DNA from: Candidatus Pantoea soli
GTDB lineage: Bacteria > Pseudomonadota > Gammaproteobacteria > Enterobacterales > Enterobacteriaceae
Reading direction: 5' to 3'
Length of the DNA stretch: 64,000 nucleotides
Assembly: GCF_007833795.1 (NCBI RefSeq)
Contig: NZ_CP032702.1
Coordinates: forward strand, 434,001 to 498,000
Shown: positions 1-9,562 of the stretch, piece after piece
Layout: every line of letters begins with the position of its first letter
How positions within the stretch are numbered: the first letter of the stretch is position 1
The notes under the pieces: model-generated
What the model was told of the DNA's origin: nothing
Seen by the model: only the letters and a program-made list of their open reading frames with translations
Databases searched by the model: none
Made by a program: the position numbers and the translations under genes

Positions 1-696
1 TTGCATCCAGAGGGAGTCTTCTTGCTGCATAGATATGCCGAGACACAGTCCCGACCGGAAAGCATCCAGCGGAATTCCAACTTATCGGGAAAGCGAACTC
101 AGGTCAAATAGCCATCTTTATCAGGGTTAATGATGCCTTTTTGCAAGCAAGACTATGATATTTATAAACTTATTACGTAAATTTTTGTCAATCTGGCCGT
201 GTCGATGGCGCGGTGAAGTGTGAGCCGTCTCACTGTGCTGATGGCAATTGAGGCCAGAACAATGCTGTATAAGCAGGGGGTGACAGCATAAAACTCTGCG
301 GAGGGCAGATCGTACGCAGCATGTATCTGTTTTTCTTATGGCGCCCGATTTGAATTAAAACGGCCTCATCATTAGTAAAATTAATCGGCTTAGCGTTGAT
401 TAGAAAGTCAATAGTTATGAATGGATATGCAATAAGCTGGCGCAACCAGCGACAGGCGATGGCTGCAGAAGGGCGGACGGACAGTGCAGGCACCGGCAGG
501 TACCGCAAAAGTGCGGCCTTTCAGATTATTCAGCTGGCAGAATTAGTCAAGCGCTTTGCGCATAAAGAAGTGAACGTCGGCGATATCGCGCTGTGTTGCA
601 CCATTCTGGGGCGTAACCCGCGTCTTTGCGCGGTGAGGCGGCGCAGTGCCGGGATAATTACGCTATCATGAGCCAGATTCGTCCAGGGAGCCCGTA
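1..696. other. Region upstream of arcB with no supported gene
   Basis: I see no convincing gene here. The longest reading frames (about 90 codons, 230-508 minus and 396-671 plus) overlap each other, lack a ribosome binding site and resemble nothing I recognise. In E. coli yhcC precedes arcB with gltB divergent beyond it. No yhcC is present in these 696 bases, so the left edge could be the leader of a divergent gene outside the window; that is inference. The part around 160-195 and 345-420 is AT-rich and probably holds the arcB promoter, but I could not assign a clear -35/-10 pair with normal spacing. Confidence 0.4.
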
Positions 697-3051
697 ATGA
701 AACAAATTCGTCTTTTAGCGCAGTACTACGTTGACCTGATGGTCAAGCTGGGGCTGGTGCGCTTTTCACTGCTGCTGGCCTCGGCGCTGGTAGTGCTGGC
801 CATGATTGTGCAGATGGCCGTCACCATGGTGCTGCGCGGCCACGTTGAGAGTATTGATGTCGTCCGATCGGTTTTCTTCGGCCTGCTGATTACGCCCTGG
901 GCGGTCTATTTCCTGTCGGTGGTGGTCGATCAGCTGGAGGAGTCGCGCCAGCGTCTCTCACGACTGGTAGATAAGCTGGAGGAGATGCGCACGCGCGATC
1001 TGGAGCTGAATCAGCAGATGAAAGAGACCATCACGCAGCTTAATCAGGAGATCAGCGATCGTATTAAAGCCGAGCAGGCGCGCGAACAGGTGATGGATAA
1101 GCTGCGCGAAGAGATGACCCGCCGCGAGCAGGCGCAGATTGAGCTGGAGCAGCAATCCTCTTTTCTGCGCTCTTTCCTTGATGCCTCACCCGATCTGGTT
1201 TTCTACCGCAACATTGATAAGCAGTTCTCAGGCTGTAACCGCGCCATGGAGCTGCTCACCGGCATGAGCGAAAAGCAGCTGATTGGGCTGACGCCGCGCG
1301 ATATCTATGACGAAGAGGCCGCGACTAAGGTGCTGGAAACGGACGAGAAGGTGTTCCGCCACAACGTCTCGCTGACCTATGAACAGTGGCTGCAGTATCC
1401 GGATGGCCGCAAAGCCTGTTTTGAAATCCGTAAAGTGCCCTATTACGACCGGGTGGGTAAGCGCAGTGGCCTGATGGGCTTTGGCCGCGATATTACCGAA
1501 CGCAAGCGCTATCAGGACGCGCTGGAGAACGCCAGCCGCGAGAAAACCACGTTTATCTCGACTATCAGCCACGAGCTGCGTACGCCGCTTAACGGCATCG
1601 TGGGGCTGAGCCGCATTCTGCTGGATACCGACCTCAATCAGGAGCAGCTGAAATACCTGAAAACCATTCACGTCTCCGCCATCACGCTGGGCAATATCTT
1701 TAATGACGTGATTGAAGTGGACAAGATCGAACGCCGCAAAGTGCAGCTGGACAATCAGCCGCTGGATTTCACCGGCTTCCTGGCCGATCTGGAAAACCTC
1801 TCTGGCCTGCTGGCGCAACCCAAAGGGCTGAAATTTGTCATGGCACCGGCGCTGCCGCTGCCGCATAAAATCACCGCAGACGGCACGCGCCTGCGGCAGA
1901 TTCTGTGGAACCTGATTGGTAACGCAGTGAAATTTACCCGTGAGGGCGAGATTACCGTGCGCGTCGCCTATCGTGAGGATGAAACCCTGCGTTTCGAGGT
2001 GCAGGATTCCGGCATGGGCATCCCGCAGGAGGAGCAGGACAAGATCTTTGCTATGTACTATCAGGTGAAAGATCAGCACGGCGGTAAGCCGGCCACCGGT
2101 ACCGGCATCGGGCTGGCCGTTTCGCGCCGGCTGGCGCAGGCGATGGGCGGCGATATTAGCGTGCGCAGCGCGCCGGGGCAGGGCTCCTGCTTTACCGTCG
2201 AGATTCACGCGCCGCGCGTGGCAGATGAAGTGGAAGATGAAGGCCCGGATGACAGCATGCCGTTACCGGCGCTGCACGTGCTGCTGGTGGAAGACATTGA
2301 GCTGAACGTCATTGTGGCACGCTCTGTGCTGGAGAAGCTGGGCTGCAGCGTAGAGGTGGCGATGACCGGCCACGACGCGCTGGCGATGTTTGACCCGCAG
2401 GAGTTCGATCTGGTGCTGCTGGATATTCAGCTGCCGGACATGACCGGTCTGGATGTCTCGCGCGCCATTCATCAGCAGCATGCGGGGGTGACGCTGCCGC
2501 CGCTGGTGGCGCTGACCGCCAACGTGCTGAAGGACAAAAAAGAGTACCTCGACGCCGGCATGGACGATGTACTGAGTAAACCGCTGGCCGTGCCGGCGCT
2601 GACCGCGACCATCAAAAAGTTCTGGGACTATCAGAACGAGCCGGAAACCCCTGTCGCAGCCGTCACGGACGATGCGTCACGCGCGCTGCTGGATGTGGAC
2701 ATGCTTGAGCAGTATATCGAGCTGGTGGGGCCGGGATTAATCACACAAAGTCTGACGATGTTTGAACAGATGATGCCGGGCTACCTCGAGGTACTGGATT
2801 CAAACATGATGGCGCGCGATCAGAAAGGCATTGCGGAAGAGGGCCACAAAATTAAAGGCGCGGCGGGGTCTGTGGGTTTGCTGCATCTGCAGAAACTGGC
2901 GAAGCAGATTCAGTCACCGGAACTGCCGGCATGGTGGGACAACGTGCAGGAGTGGATCGACGAACTGAAGCAGGAGTGGCAGCAGGATGTGAATGTGTTA
3001 CGTGCGTGGGTCGCTGAACGGGAAAAATCACGGAAGCCAGAAAAAAAATGA
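697..3051 (+). CDS. arcB: Aerobic respiration control sensor kinase ArcB
   Basis: Tripartite hybrid histidine kinase that senses the quinone pool and phosphorylates ArcA under low oxygen. Two membrane segments lie at about residues 22-45 and 58-77, followed by a coiled-coil linker (80-150) and a PAS domain (about 153-275). The H1 box carries H292 in the motif SHELRTP, followed by an ATPase domain with GTGIGL. The receiver domain has D576 in LLDIQLPD, and the C-terminal Hpt domain has H717 in EGHKIKG. The redox-active cysteines C180 and C241 known from E. coli are both present at the same numbers. The length is 784 aa against 778 in E. coli, the difference lying in the C-terminal tail. The ATG at 697 gives this exact numbering, so the start is secure. 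The gene stands alone: the following gene is 0.9 kb away. Confidence 0.98.
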   Translation: MKQIRLLAQYYVDLMVKLGLVRFSLLLASALVVLAMIVQMAVTMVLRGHVESIDVVRSVFFGLLITPWAVYFLSVVVDQLEESRQRLSRLVDKLEEMRTRDLELNQQMKETITQLNQEISDRIKAEQAREQVMDKLREEMTRREQAQIELEQQSSFLRSFLDASPDLVFYRNIDKQFSGCNRAMELLTGMSEKQLIGLTPRDIYDEEAATKVLETDEKVFRHNVSLTYEQWLQYPDGRKACFEIRKVPYYDRVGKRSGLMGFGRDITERKRYQDALENASREKTTFISTISHELRTPLNGIVGLSRILLDTDLNQEQLKYLKTIHVSAITLGNIFNDVIEVDKIERRKVQLDNQPLDFTGFLADLENLSGLLAQPKGLKFVMAPALPLPHKITADGTRLRQILWNLIGNAVKFTREGEITVRVAYREDETLRFEVQDSGMGIPQEEQDKIFAMYYQVKDQHGGKPATGTGIGLAVSRRLAQAMGGDISVRSAPGQGSCFTVEIHAPRVADEVEDEGPDDSMPLPALHVLLVEDIELNVIVARSVLEKLGCSVEVAMTGHDALAMFDPQEFDLVLLDIQLPDMTGLDVSRAIHQQHAGVTLPPLVALTANVLKDKKEYLDAGMDDVLSKPLAVPALTATIKKFWDYQNEPETPVAAVTDDASRALLDVDMLEQYIELVGPGLITQSLTMFEQMMPGYLEVLDSNMMARDQKGIAEEGHKIKGAAGSVGLLHLQKLAKQIQSPELPAWWDNVQEWIDELKQEWQQDVNVLRAWVAEREKSRKPEKK

Positions 3052-3070
3052 CCCCAGTCGAAACCGGGGT
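3051..3070 (+). terminator. Weak hairpin just after the arcB stop codon
   Basis: ACCCC (3051-3055) pairs with GGGGT (3066-3070), starting at the last base of the stop codon. No T-run follows, so this is at best a weak or Rho-assisted 3' end signal for arcB. Confidence 0.3.
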
Positions 3071-3929
3071 GCGCGAATACTGCGCCAACACCAGGGAAAT
3101 GGGCGCTGTTGCTATCATTTGAGGTCGTATACAAAAGCAACAGCGTGGTATTGGTTAACGCTTCGAAAACACCTTAGCAAATTCATCACAGCTTGTGACA
3201 AGATTCATTAAATTGTGTGATGTTGAGCAGCGTTTAAATACAGAAAACATTAATTTGCTGACACAGTCAAGCAAGGAATCAATTTCTTTGCCGTATTGCA
3301 CTTTTTTTGACCAAAAGATTGCCTTTTTGCCTGGTTTTAACGCAGGCGAAGCGGCAATCACTGCTGCCGTACAGCGCGAAAAGGTATTGCTGCGCATCAG
3401 GGGTGAAAAAGTTATTTAAACCGTTGAAATAACTGGTCTGAACCGGGTAATGGTCCTTTTTATCCAAAACGTTTTGGAAACCAGCATTGAAAAGTTCCGG
3501 TTTAGCTTCCCGCCGCGCATTGTAAACGCAGGCTGACGGAATGCGCCGGCCAGACGGGCGGCGGTGTAAACACCGGATTGTTGTGAATTCATCCGGGTTT
3601 GCAGAAGAAGATCGGGTAAAGGATGAAATTCATCAACAGCCTGACAAAATGATTGTTAAGCGTGGTGAAACTTTCATTGCGAGGCTTATCACGATTGATA
3701 AAGTATTGATGCCATAGCCTGCTGCACAGTTTTTCATCATGGAACCGATTCCTTTTTCATGGAAGTAATTGATGTGACTGGCTCTGTTAAAGGAACACTC
3801 GCCGATGGTGAAATGCGACAGGCAGGCTGCCGTTGCGTTTTTCGGGTAAAATTTCGTACTGAATTGCACCTGTGCGCAATCGTGACCAGAGTGATTGATA
3901 AATACAGGGAACAGGTAAGAGATAATTCG
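3071..3929. other. AT-rich gene-free gap between arcB and mtgA
   Basis: About 860 bases without a gene I can support. In E. coli the gene elbB (about 217 codons) sits here. No reading frame in this stretch resembles ElbB, in whole or in part. The longest plus-strand frame (3195-3419, GTG start) has no Shine-Dalgarno sequence and no recognisable motif. The frame running into mtgA from 3759 is an upstream extension of mtgA. Base composition is visibly more AT-rich than in the flanking genes, with poly-T patches around 3300-3340 and 3750. The gap contains one 16-bp perfect palindrome (3463-3478) and a smaller inverted repeat CGGTGT/ACACCG (3562-3575). It may be decayed DNA left after gene loss. 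Confidence 0.5.
3463..3478. promoter_or_regulatory. 16-bp perfect palindrome, possible operator
   Basis: TCCAAAACGTTTTGGA is a perfect palindrome with a central CG step, the layout typical of LacI/GalR-family operators. It lies in the gap between arcB and mtgA with no adjacent gene start. No regulator gene of that family is in the window, so its function is unknown. Confidence 0.35.
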
Positions 3930-4652
3930 ATGAGTAAGCGTAAAGGAAATCGGGCAACGCGTATCAAAAGCGTGCTTGTCAGAGTGGTGCTGGGCTGGCT
4001 GGGTCTCTGGCTGGCGGGGATTTTGCTGTTCTCTTTTCTGCCGGTGCCGTTTTCTGCCGTCATGGTGGAGCGCCAGCTGGGCGCATGGTTCAGCGGACGT
4101 TTTGATTATGTGGCGCATTCTGACTGGGTGGGAATGGATGACATTTCTCCCTGGATGGCGCTGGCGGTGATTGCTTCTGAAGATCAGAAGTTCCCTGAAC
4201 ACTGGGGCTTTGATGTGCAGGCGATTCAGCAGGTCATCGGCAATGATGAAGGTGAGCGTCTGCGTGGTGCTTCTACCCTTTCGCAGCAGACGGCCAAAAA
4301 CCTGTTTTTGTGGGACGGGCGCAGCTGGGTGCGCAAAGGGCTGGAAGCCGGCTTAACGGTGGGGCTGGAAACGGTCTGGACCAAACGTCGTATTCTGACG
4401 GTTTATCTCAACATTGCAGAGTTCGGAGAGGGTGTCTTTGGGGTGGAAGAGGCGGCACAGCGCTATTTTCATAAGCCTGCCAGCCGTTTGACCATGTCAG
4501 AGGCCGCACTGCTGGCCGCCGTGTTACCGAATCCGATCCGCTTCCATGCGGATGCCCCCTCTGGCTATATTCGCCAGCGGCAGCAGTGGATTCTGCGCCA
4601 GATGCGGCAGCTGGGCGGGGAAGGGTTCCTGAATCGCTATAAACTGCACTGA
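3930..4652 (+). CDS. mtgA: Monofunctional biosynthetic peptidoglycan transglycosylase
   Basis: Polymerises lipid II into glycan strands; a GT51 family enzyme anchored in the inner membrane. An N-terminal membrane segment lies at about residues 14-37. The GT51 signature [12 protein letters not shown] starts with the catalytic Glu at residue 84, and the second conserved motif [13 protein letters not shown] follows near residue 110. No transpeptidase domain is present. The length is 240 aa against 242 in E. coli. The reading frame is open upstream to 3759, but the ATG at 3930 gives the family N terminus MSK. The gene converges on npr with a gap of only 6 bases and no obvious terminator between them. 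Confidence 0.96.
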   Translation: MSKRKGNRATRIKSVLVRVVLGWLGLWLAGILLFSFLPVPFSAVMVERQLGAWFSGRFDYVAHSDWVGMDDISPWMALAVIASEDQKFPEHWGFDVQAIQQVIGNDEGERLRGASTLSQQTAKNLFLWDGRSWVRKGLEAGLTVGLETVWTKRRILTVYLNIAEFGEGVFGVEEAAQRYFHKPASRLTMSEAALLAAVLPNPIRFHADAPSGYIRQRQQWILRQMRQLGGEGFLNRYKLH

Positions 4653-4658
4653 AGCCGT

Positions 4659-4931
4659 TTACTCTTCGTCAAAACCGGCTTCGAACAGTTCTATCACCGC
4701 CGCCAGCGCCTGCACTTCCTGCGGGCCGCTGGCTTCAATCTCAATATGGCCGCCTTTGGCTGAATCAAGCATCAGCAGTGCAATCACGCTGCTGGCTTCC
4801 GCCTCGGTGCCAGCCTCATTGCGCAGCAGCACTTCAGCATCGAAACTTTGCACCAGTTCAAACAGCTTCATGGCCGGGCGCGCATGCATTCCCAGCTTGT
4901 TGCGGATCTCTACGGTTTGCTTCACGGTCAT
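4659..4931 (-). CDS. npr: Phosphocarrier protein NPr of the nitrogen PTS
   Basis: HPr-like phosphocarrier that passes phosphate from PtsP (EI-Ntr) to PtsN (EIIA-Ntr). The active-site motif MHARPA carries the phosphorylated H16. The 90 aa length matches E. coli NPr (also called PtsO). The gene overlaps the upstream rapZ by 4 bases (ATGA), which implies translational coupling. It is the last gene of the rpoN operon, reading hpf-ptsN-rapZ-npr. Confidence 0.97.
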   Translation of the reverse strand: MTVKQTVEIRNKLGMHARPAMKLFELVQSFDAEVLLRNEAGTEAEASSVIALLMLDSAKGGHIEIEASGPQEVQALAAVIELFEAGFDEE

Positions 4932-5782
4932 GATTTACGTTTTTCCAGAGTGCGATGGCGTGACTGGACATTTTTACCGCGCGAGCGGAAGTAATCTGCC
5001 AGCTGTTCCGCAATGTACACCGAGCGGTGTTTACCGCCGGTACAGCCAATGGCGACGGTCAGATAGCTGCGGTTGTTGGTTTCCAGCATCGGCAACCACA
5101 GTTCCAGGTAGCTGCGCGTCTGGTAAATGAAATTGTGTACTTCAGTGTGGCGGTCGAGGAAGGCGGCGACCGGGCGATCGAGGCCGGTCATCGGGCGCAG
5201 TTTTGGATCCCAGTGCGGGTTAGGCAGAAAGCGCACGTCGAACACGTAATCCGCATCGATTGGAATACCGTGTTTAAAGCCAAACGACTCAAACACCATT
5301 GTCAGCTCGCGTTCCCGTTTGCCCAGCAGGCGCGTACGCAGCATCTCGGCCAGCTCGTGTACTGACATTTCAGAGGTATCGATGATCAGATCGGCGCGGG
5401 AGCGCAGCGGCTCCAGCAGATCGTGCTCCTCATCAATGGCGCTCTCCAGGGAGAGATTTTTGCTGGAGAGCGGATGCAGGCGGCGCGTATCGCTGTAGCG
5501 CCGAATCAGGGTGTTGCGATCGGCATCCAGGAACAGCAGCTGCGGTGAGAACGAGGCCGGCAGCGTACTCAGCGCGTGCTCGAAAATCTCAGGTGATTCC
5601 GGCATGTTACGCACATCAATACTGACTGCTGCCGAGATATCACGTTCGGCTAAGGTGTTGGCCAGCTCTGGCAGCAGCACCACTGGCAGGTTATCGACAC
5701 AGTAAAATCCCATGTCTTCAAGGGCGCGCAGCGCCACTGACTTTCCTGAGCCTGACCGACCGCTAACGATCATCAGCACCAT
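4928..5782 (-). CDS. rapZ: RNase adapter protein RapZ
   Basis: P-loop protein that binds the small RNA GlmZ and directs it to RNase E, thereby controlling glucosamine-6-phosphate synthase. The Walker A motif GRSGSGKS lies at residues 8-15. The C-terminal domain carries [11 protein letters not shown] and ends in the basic tail [10 protein letters not shown], which is the RNA-binding part in the family. The 284 aa length equals the E. coli protein. The start ATG at 5782 gives the family N terminus [11 protein letters not shown]. It overlaps npr by 4 bases and follows ptsN by 53 bases. Confidence 0.97.
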   Translation of the reverse strand: MVLMIVSGRSGSGKSVALRALEDMGFYCVDNLPVVLLPELANTLAERDISAAVSIDVRNMPESPEIFEHALSTLPASFSPQLLFLDADRNTLIRRYSDTRRLHPLSSKNLSLESAIDEEHDLLEPLRSRADLIIDTSEMSVHELAEMLRTRLLGKRERELTMVFESFGFKHGIPIDADYVFDVRFLPNPHWDPKLRPMTGLDRPVAAFLDRHTEVHNFIYQTRSYLELWLPMLETNNRSYLTVAIGCTGGKHRSVYIAEQLADYFRSRGKNVQSRHRTLEKRKS

Positions 5783-5835
5783 TACCTTTCTCCCGTTTCA
5801 CACCGGCACAGCCGCCGGTAAAAAGTGTCTGTCGC

Positions 5836-6321
5836 TTACGAGTGTTCTTCCTGAGCTTCTGTAATGATGGCGTAGAGCTCTTCGTTGCTCTGGGCCGCGC
5901 GCAGACGGCGGCAGACAGTTTTATCTGCCAGACGTTTGGCGACCAGCGACAACGTATGCAAATGGGTTTTACACTGGTCAGCCGGCACCAGCAGCGCAAA
6001 CAGCAGATCCACCGGCTGGTTATCCACGGCGTCAAAGGCGATTGGCTGATCAAGGCTGATAAACACGCCAACGGCGCGCAGCGTGTCCTCTTCCAGCTTG
6101 CCATGGGGAATGGCAATGCCGTTGCCAATGCCGGTACTGCCCATGCGTTCGCGGGTCAGGATGGCTTCAAAAAGCGTCTGGTGCGGCAGATTGAGCTGCT
6201 TCGCGGCCAGTTCGCTGATGATCTCCAGCGCACGTTTTTTACTCTGGCAGTGTACGCCGCTGCGGGTACAGTCCAGCGAAAGGACCGCGCTCAATTCCAG
6301 TGTCAGATCGTTGTTCATCAT
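5836..6321 (-). CDS. ptsN: Nitrogen regulatory EIIA protein (EIIA-Ntr)
   Basis: Final phosphoacceptor of the nitrogen PTS. In its dephosphorylated form the family protein affects potassium transport and other targets. It is a single EIIA (mannitol/fructose type) domain with H73 in the motif IAIPHGKL as the phosphorylation site. The length is 161 aa against 163 in E. coli. Two consecutive ATG codons open the gene; the first one (6321) keeps H73 at the E. coli number. The tail ends EAQEEHS. It lies between hpf and rapZ; a hairpin terminator-like element precedes it. Confidence 0.97.
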   Translation of the reverse strand: MMNNDLTLELSAVLSLDCTRSGVHCQSKKRALEIISELAAKQLNLPHQTLFEAILTRERMGSTGIGNGIAIPHGKLEEDTLRAVGVFISLDQPIAFDAVDNQPVDLLFALLVPADQCKTHLHTLSLVAKRLADKTVCRRLRAAQSNEELYAIITEAQEEHS

Positions 6322-6413
6322 CGTTTCACTTGCGTGTTCACATAGCCCCAGGCGTGCGCCGCTGCACCGTCGGACGGGCAGGGCAACGTGCCTGCTGGCG
6401 CTTGCGCAGATGA

Positions 6414-6437
6414 CAAAACGGGGCGGTAACCCGCCCC
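6414..6437 (-). terminator. Hairpin between hpf and ptsN
   Basis: On the minus strand GGGGCGG (6437-6431) pairs with CCGCCCC (6426-6420) around a 4-base loop, followed by GTTTTG. It looks like an intrinsic terminator or attenuator that would reduce read-through from rpoN-hpf into ptsN-rapZ-npr. Confidence 0.65.
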
Positions 6438-6485
6438 ATTTTCTCTCTGAGGACCGAATGGGTCAGCCCTCTGCAAGCGTGAAGG

Positions 6486-6773
6486 TTAGTGTTTTTTCAG
6501 TTTGTCTTTGTGTTTGGTCAGCTGACGGGCCAGTTTGTCGATCAGCCCGTCGATGGCCGCGTACATGTCTTCCGCTTCCCCTGTGGCGTGCAGCTCCCCG
6601 CCGTTGACGTGCAATGTTGCCTCGGCAATCTGCGTCACCTTCTCCACTTTCAGAACAATATAAACCTGATTGATACGATCAAAATAGTGTTCCAGTTTGG
6701 CAAATTTGCTATTTACAAATTCGCGCAGCGGTTCGGTAATTTCAACATTAAGTCCGGTAAGGTTTAGCTGCAT
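6486..6773 (-). CDS. hpf: Ribosome hibernation promoting factor
   Basis: Binds the 30S subunit in stationary phase and promotes formation of inactive 100S ribosome dimers. Short HPF form: 95 aa, a single S30AE/RaiA-type domain (about 1-93) starting MQLNLTGLNVEIT and ending with the lysine-rich helix LTKHKDKLKKH. E. coli Hpf is also 95 aa. It lies 21 bases downstream of rpoN in the same orientation, the classical order. Confidence 0.97.
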   Translation of the reverse strand: MQLNLTGLNVEITEPLREFVNSKFAKLEHYFDRINQVYIVLKVEKVTQIAEATLHVNGGELHATGEAEDMYAAIDGLIDKLARQLTKHKDKLKKH

Positions 6774-6794
6774 AGGTCTTCCTTCTTCGTTCGG

Positions 6795-8228
6795 TCAAAC
6801 CAATTGCTTACGCTGGTTTGATGGCGGTATAGATAAAGACTCGCGGTACTTAGCAACCGTACGTCGCGCCACCATGATGCCCTGTTCAGATAACATGGAG
6901 GTGAGTTTGCTGTCGCTCAAGGGTTTTGCGGGATTTTCCGCAGAGATCAATTTTTTCACCAGCGCACGGATCGCCGTAGACGAGGCTTCGCCACCGCCTT
7001 CGGTGCTGACGTGACTGGAGAAAAAATATTTCAGTTCAAAAATACCGCGCGGGCTGTGCAGATATTTTTGCGTAGTAACACGGGAAATGGTGGATTCATG
7101 CATATCGACGGCCTGGGCGATATCGGCCAGCACCATCGGCCGCATGTACTCCTCGCCCTGTTCAAAAAACGCCTGCTGCTGTTCGACAATACAGCGTGTC
7201 ACTTTCAGCAGCGTGTCGTTACGGCTCTCCAGGCTCTTAATCAGCCATCTGGCTTCCTGTAAATTGCTGCGGATAAACTGGCTGTCGCTGTCATTGCGCG
7301 CCGAGCCGCCCATCGCCGCATAGTGCTGATTGATTTTCAGACGCGGCAGGCTGTCTGCATTCAGCTCTACTGTCCAGCTGGCACCCACTTTGCGCACCAG
7401 GACATCGGGGATCACATACTCCGGCTCACCGGTGTTAACGGATTGCCCGGGACGCGGATCCAGCGACTGAATCAGCAGCATCGCCTCTTTCAGCACATCT
7501 TCTTTCAGACGCGTCACGCGCATCAGGCTACGGAAATCGTGGTTCGCCAGCAAATCCAGGTGCTCACTGACAATCAGGCGCGCTTCTGCCAGCATTGGGG
7601 TATCCGCGGCATATTGTGACAGCTGCACCAGCAGGCAGTCACGCAGGTCGCGCGCGCCTACGCCGACCGGGTCGAAACGCTGCACGCGCTTCAGCACCGC
7701 TTCCACTTCTTCCAGCGTTAAGGTTTCATCACCAATACTGTCACAAATGTCCTGCACACTGACGGTCAGGTAGCCGGTTGTGTCTATGGCATCAACAATG
7801 GAGGTGGCAATGGCGCGGTCGGTGTCGGTAAAGGGCGTGAGTTCTACCTGCCACATCAGGTAATCCTGCAGGCTCTGAGTGGTTTCGCCCTGATAGACCG
7901 GCAGCTCATCATCCTGGTAATCGGTGCCGGTGCCGGAAGGGGTGCCGGCGGTGTAAATTTCATCCCAGGTGGCATCCAGCGGCAGTTCGTCGGGCATCTC
8001 TTTTTGTTCAAGTGCCTCGCGCGTATCTAACGCTTCGCTCTCCTGGAATTCACGGGCATCAACTTCTTCATGCAGATCGGTTTGTTCAAGCAGCGGATTG
8101 CTTTCCAGCGCCAGCTGTAATTCCTGCTGGAGTTCAAGCGTAGAGAGTTGCAGCAAGCGGATTGCCTGCTGCAACTGGGGAGTCATCGCCAGCTGTTGGC
8201 TGAGCCTGAGTTGCAAACCTTGCTTCAT
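6795..8228 (-). CDS. rpoN: RNA polymerase sigma-54 factor
   Basis: Alternative sigma factor for nitrogen, stress and other genes; needs AAA+ activators. Region I is the Gln-rich N terminus (residues 1-50, [18 protein letters not shown]), followed by the acidic region II (about 50-120), the core-binding domain, a helix-turn-helix and the RpoN box [10 protein letters not shown] at residues 454-463 of 477. The frame is open upstream to 8270, but the ATG at 8228 gives the family N terminus and exactly the E. coli length. It lies 48 bases downstream of lptB. Confidence 0.97.
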   Translation of the reverse strand: MKQGLQLRLSQQLAMTPQLQQAIRLLQLSTLELQQELQLALESNPLLEQTDLHEEVDAREFQESEALDTREALEQKEMPDELPLDATWDEIYTAGTPSGTGTDYQDDELPVYQGETTQSLQDYLMWQVELTPFTDTDRAIATSIVDAIDTTGYLTVSVQDICDSIGDETLTLEEVEAVLKRVQRFDPVGVGARDLRDCLLVQLSQYAADTPMLAEARLIVSEHLDLLANHDFRSLMRVTRLKEDVLKEAMLLIQSLDPRPGQSVNTGEPEYVIPDVLVRKVGASWTVELNADSLPRLKINQHYAAMGGSARNDSDSQFIRSNLQEARWLIKSLESRNDTLLKVTRCIVEQQQAFFEQGEEYMRPMVLADIAQAVDMHESTISRVTTQKYLHSPRGIFELKYFFSSHVSTEGGGEASSTAIRALVKKLISAENPAKPLSDSKLTSMLSEQGIMVARRTVAKYRESLSIPPSNQRKQLV

Positions 8229-8276
8229 AATCCGGCTGGAATGTCCTAAGCAAATGTCGGGTGTAACCACACCTTA

Positions 8277-9002
8277 TCAGAGTCTGAACTCTTCGCCCAA
8301 ATAAACCCGCTTAACCTGCTCATCTGCAAGAATTTCATCTGGCGTACCGTGCGCAATCAGGCGGCCCTGGCTCACGATATAGGCGCGTTCACACACCGCC
8401 AGCGTTTCACGCACGTTGTGGTCGGTAATCAGTACCCCAAGGCCGCTGTCACGCAGATGCTCAATGATCTTCTTAATATCAATAACGGAGATGGGATCAA
8501 CGCCGGCAAACGGCTCATCCAGCAGGATGAATTTCGGGTTCGCCGCCAGCGCACGGGCAATTTCAACGCGGCGGCGTTCACCGCCGGAGAGCGCCTGGCC
8601 CATGCTGTTGCGCAGGTGCTCAATGTGAAACTCTTCCATCAGCTCATTGGCGCGATCCTGACGCTGTTCTTCGGTCAGATCGTCGCGCACCTGCAGCACG
8701 GCCATCAGATTATCGAACACGCTCAGGCGGCGGAAAATAGAGGCTTCCTGCGGCAGATAGCCAATGCCGCGACGCGCGCGGGCATGCAGCGGCAGGATGC
8801 TGATATCTTCTTCATCGATAACAATCCGGCCGGCATCACGCGGCACGATGCCCACCACCATGTAAAAGGTCGTGGTTTTACCGGCGCCGTTCGGACCCAG
8901 CAGGCCGACAATTTCGCCGGACTTCACCTGCAGGCTGACATCTTCCACCACGCGGCGGCCTTTATAGGCTTTCGCCAGGTTTTCAGCGATTAATGTGGCC
9001 AT
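8277..9002 (-). CDS. lptB: LPS export ABC transporter ATP-binding protein LptB
   Basis: ATPase of the LptB2FG complex that extracts LPS from the inner membrane and pushes it along the LptC-LptA-LptD bridge. Walker A GPNGAGKT lies at residues 36-43, the ABC signature reads LSGGERRR, and Walker [12 protein letters not shown] carries the catalytic Glu; the switch His is in LITDHNVRE. The length of 241 aa equals E. coli. It is preceded by lptA with a gap of 5 bases. The partners lptF and lptG are not in this window, as expected. Confidence 0.98.
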   Translation of the reverse strand: MATLIAENLAKAYKGRRVVEDVSLQVKSGEIVGLLGPNGAGKTTTFYMVVGIVPRDAGRIVIDEEDISILPLHARARRGIGYLPQEASIFRRLSVFDNLMAVLQVRDDLTEEQRQDRANELMEEFHIEHLRNSMGQALSGGERRRVEIARALAANPKFILLDEPFAGVDPISVIDIKKIIEHLRDSGLGVLITDHNVRETLAVCERAYIVSQGRLIAHGTPDEILADEQVKRVYLGEEFRL

Positions 9003-9007
9003 GGCTC

Positions 9008-9562
9008 TCAGTTACTCTTTTTGGGGCTCGCAGACGAACCGTTCTTGTCCTGCAGCTGCGATGGCACCAGTACGGTGGTCACGCGCTTGCTCTCACCCTG
9101 GCTGTAGGCCTGCATTTTCTGCTCTTTCACCAGATACGTGATGCGGTCGCCTTTGATATTGCTGTCCTGCTGCTCAATAAACGCGTTACCGGTCAGCTCG
9201 ACAAAATCGTTAGCCAGTTCATAGTGCAGCTTCGCAGCGTGGCCTTTCACCGGCTTGCCGTTATCCTGCATCTGATAGAAGGTGGCGGGATTGCCATAGG
9301 CATCCACAATGGTTTTATTGCTGTCGCCGCCCGGGCGAGTCACCACGACTTTATCCGCCGTAATTTTGATGGTGCCCTGGGTGACGATGACGTTGCCGGT
9401 AAAGGTGGCAACGTTGCCCTGCAAATCCAGCGCCTGATTGACGGAGTCAATATTTACCGGCTTGTCAGAATCACCGGTCACCGCCAGCGCGGGCAGGCTG
9501 GTCGCCAGCAGGGCGCTGACCAGCAGCAACTTAAGGCTGTTTTTGTTCATTTTGGATTTCAT
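9008..9562 (-). CDS. lptA: LPS transport periplasmic bridge protein LptA
   Basis: Periplasmic beta-jellyroll protein that links LptC in the inner membrane with LptD in the outer membrane. A signal peptide is visible at residues 1-27 (MKSKMNKNS, then a hydrophobic core ending LPALA). The OstA-like domain follows, with [11 protein letters not shown] and [12 protein letters not shown]. The length is 184 aa against 185 in E. coli. The frame is open upstream to 9595, but the ATG at 9562 matches the E. coli N terminus MKFKTNK. The start lies inside lptC (32-base overlap), an arrangement also known in E. coli. Confidence 0.96.
   Translation of the reverse strand: MKSKMNKNSLKLLLVSALLATSLPALAVTGDSDKPVNIDSVNQALDLQGNVATFTGNVIVTQGTIKITADKVVVTRPGGDSNKTIVDAYGNPATFYQMQDNGKPVKGHAAKLHYELANDFVELTGNAFIEQQDSNIKGDRITYLVKEQKMQAYSQGESKRVTTVLVPSQLQDKNGSSASPKKSN

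Noticed and set aside
350..381. Sigma-70 promoter TTGAAT ... TAAAAT upstream of arcB
   Set aside because: The spacer is 20 bases, outside the usual 16-18.
396..671. 91-codon frame before arcB
   Set aside because: It has no plausible start signal, no motif, and overlaps another frame on the opposite strand.
1228..2208. 326-codon minus-strand reading frame inside arcB
   Set aside because: It is antisense to a secure gene, has no known motif and no ribosome site. Long shadow frames are common in GC-rich genes.
3195..3419. 74-codon GTG-started frame in the arcB-mtgA gap
   Set aside because: There is no ribosome binding site and no recognisable similarity; kept only as part of the gap description.
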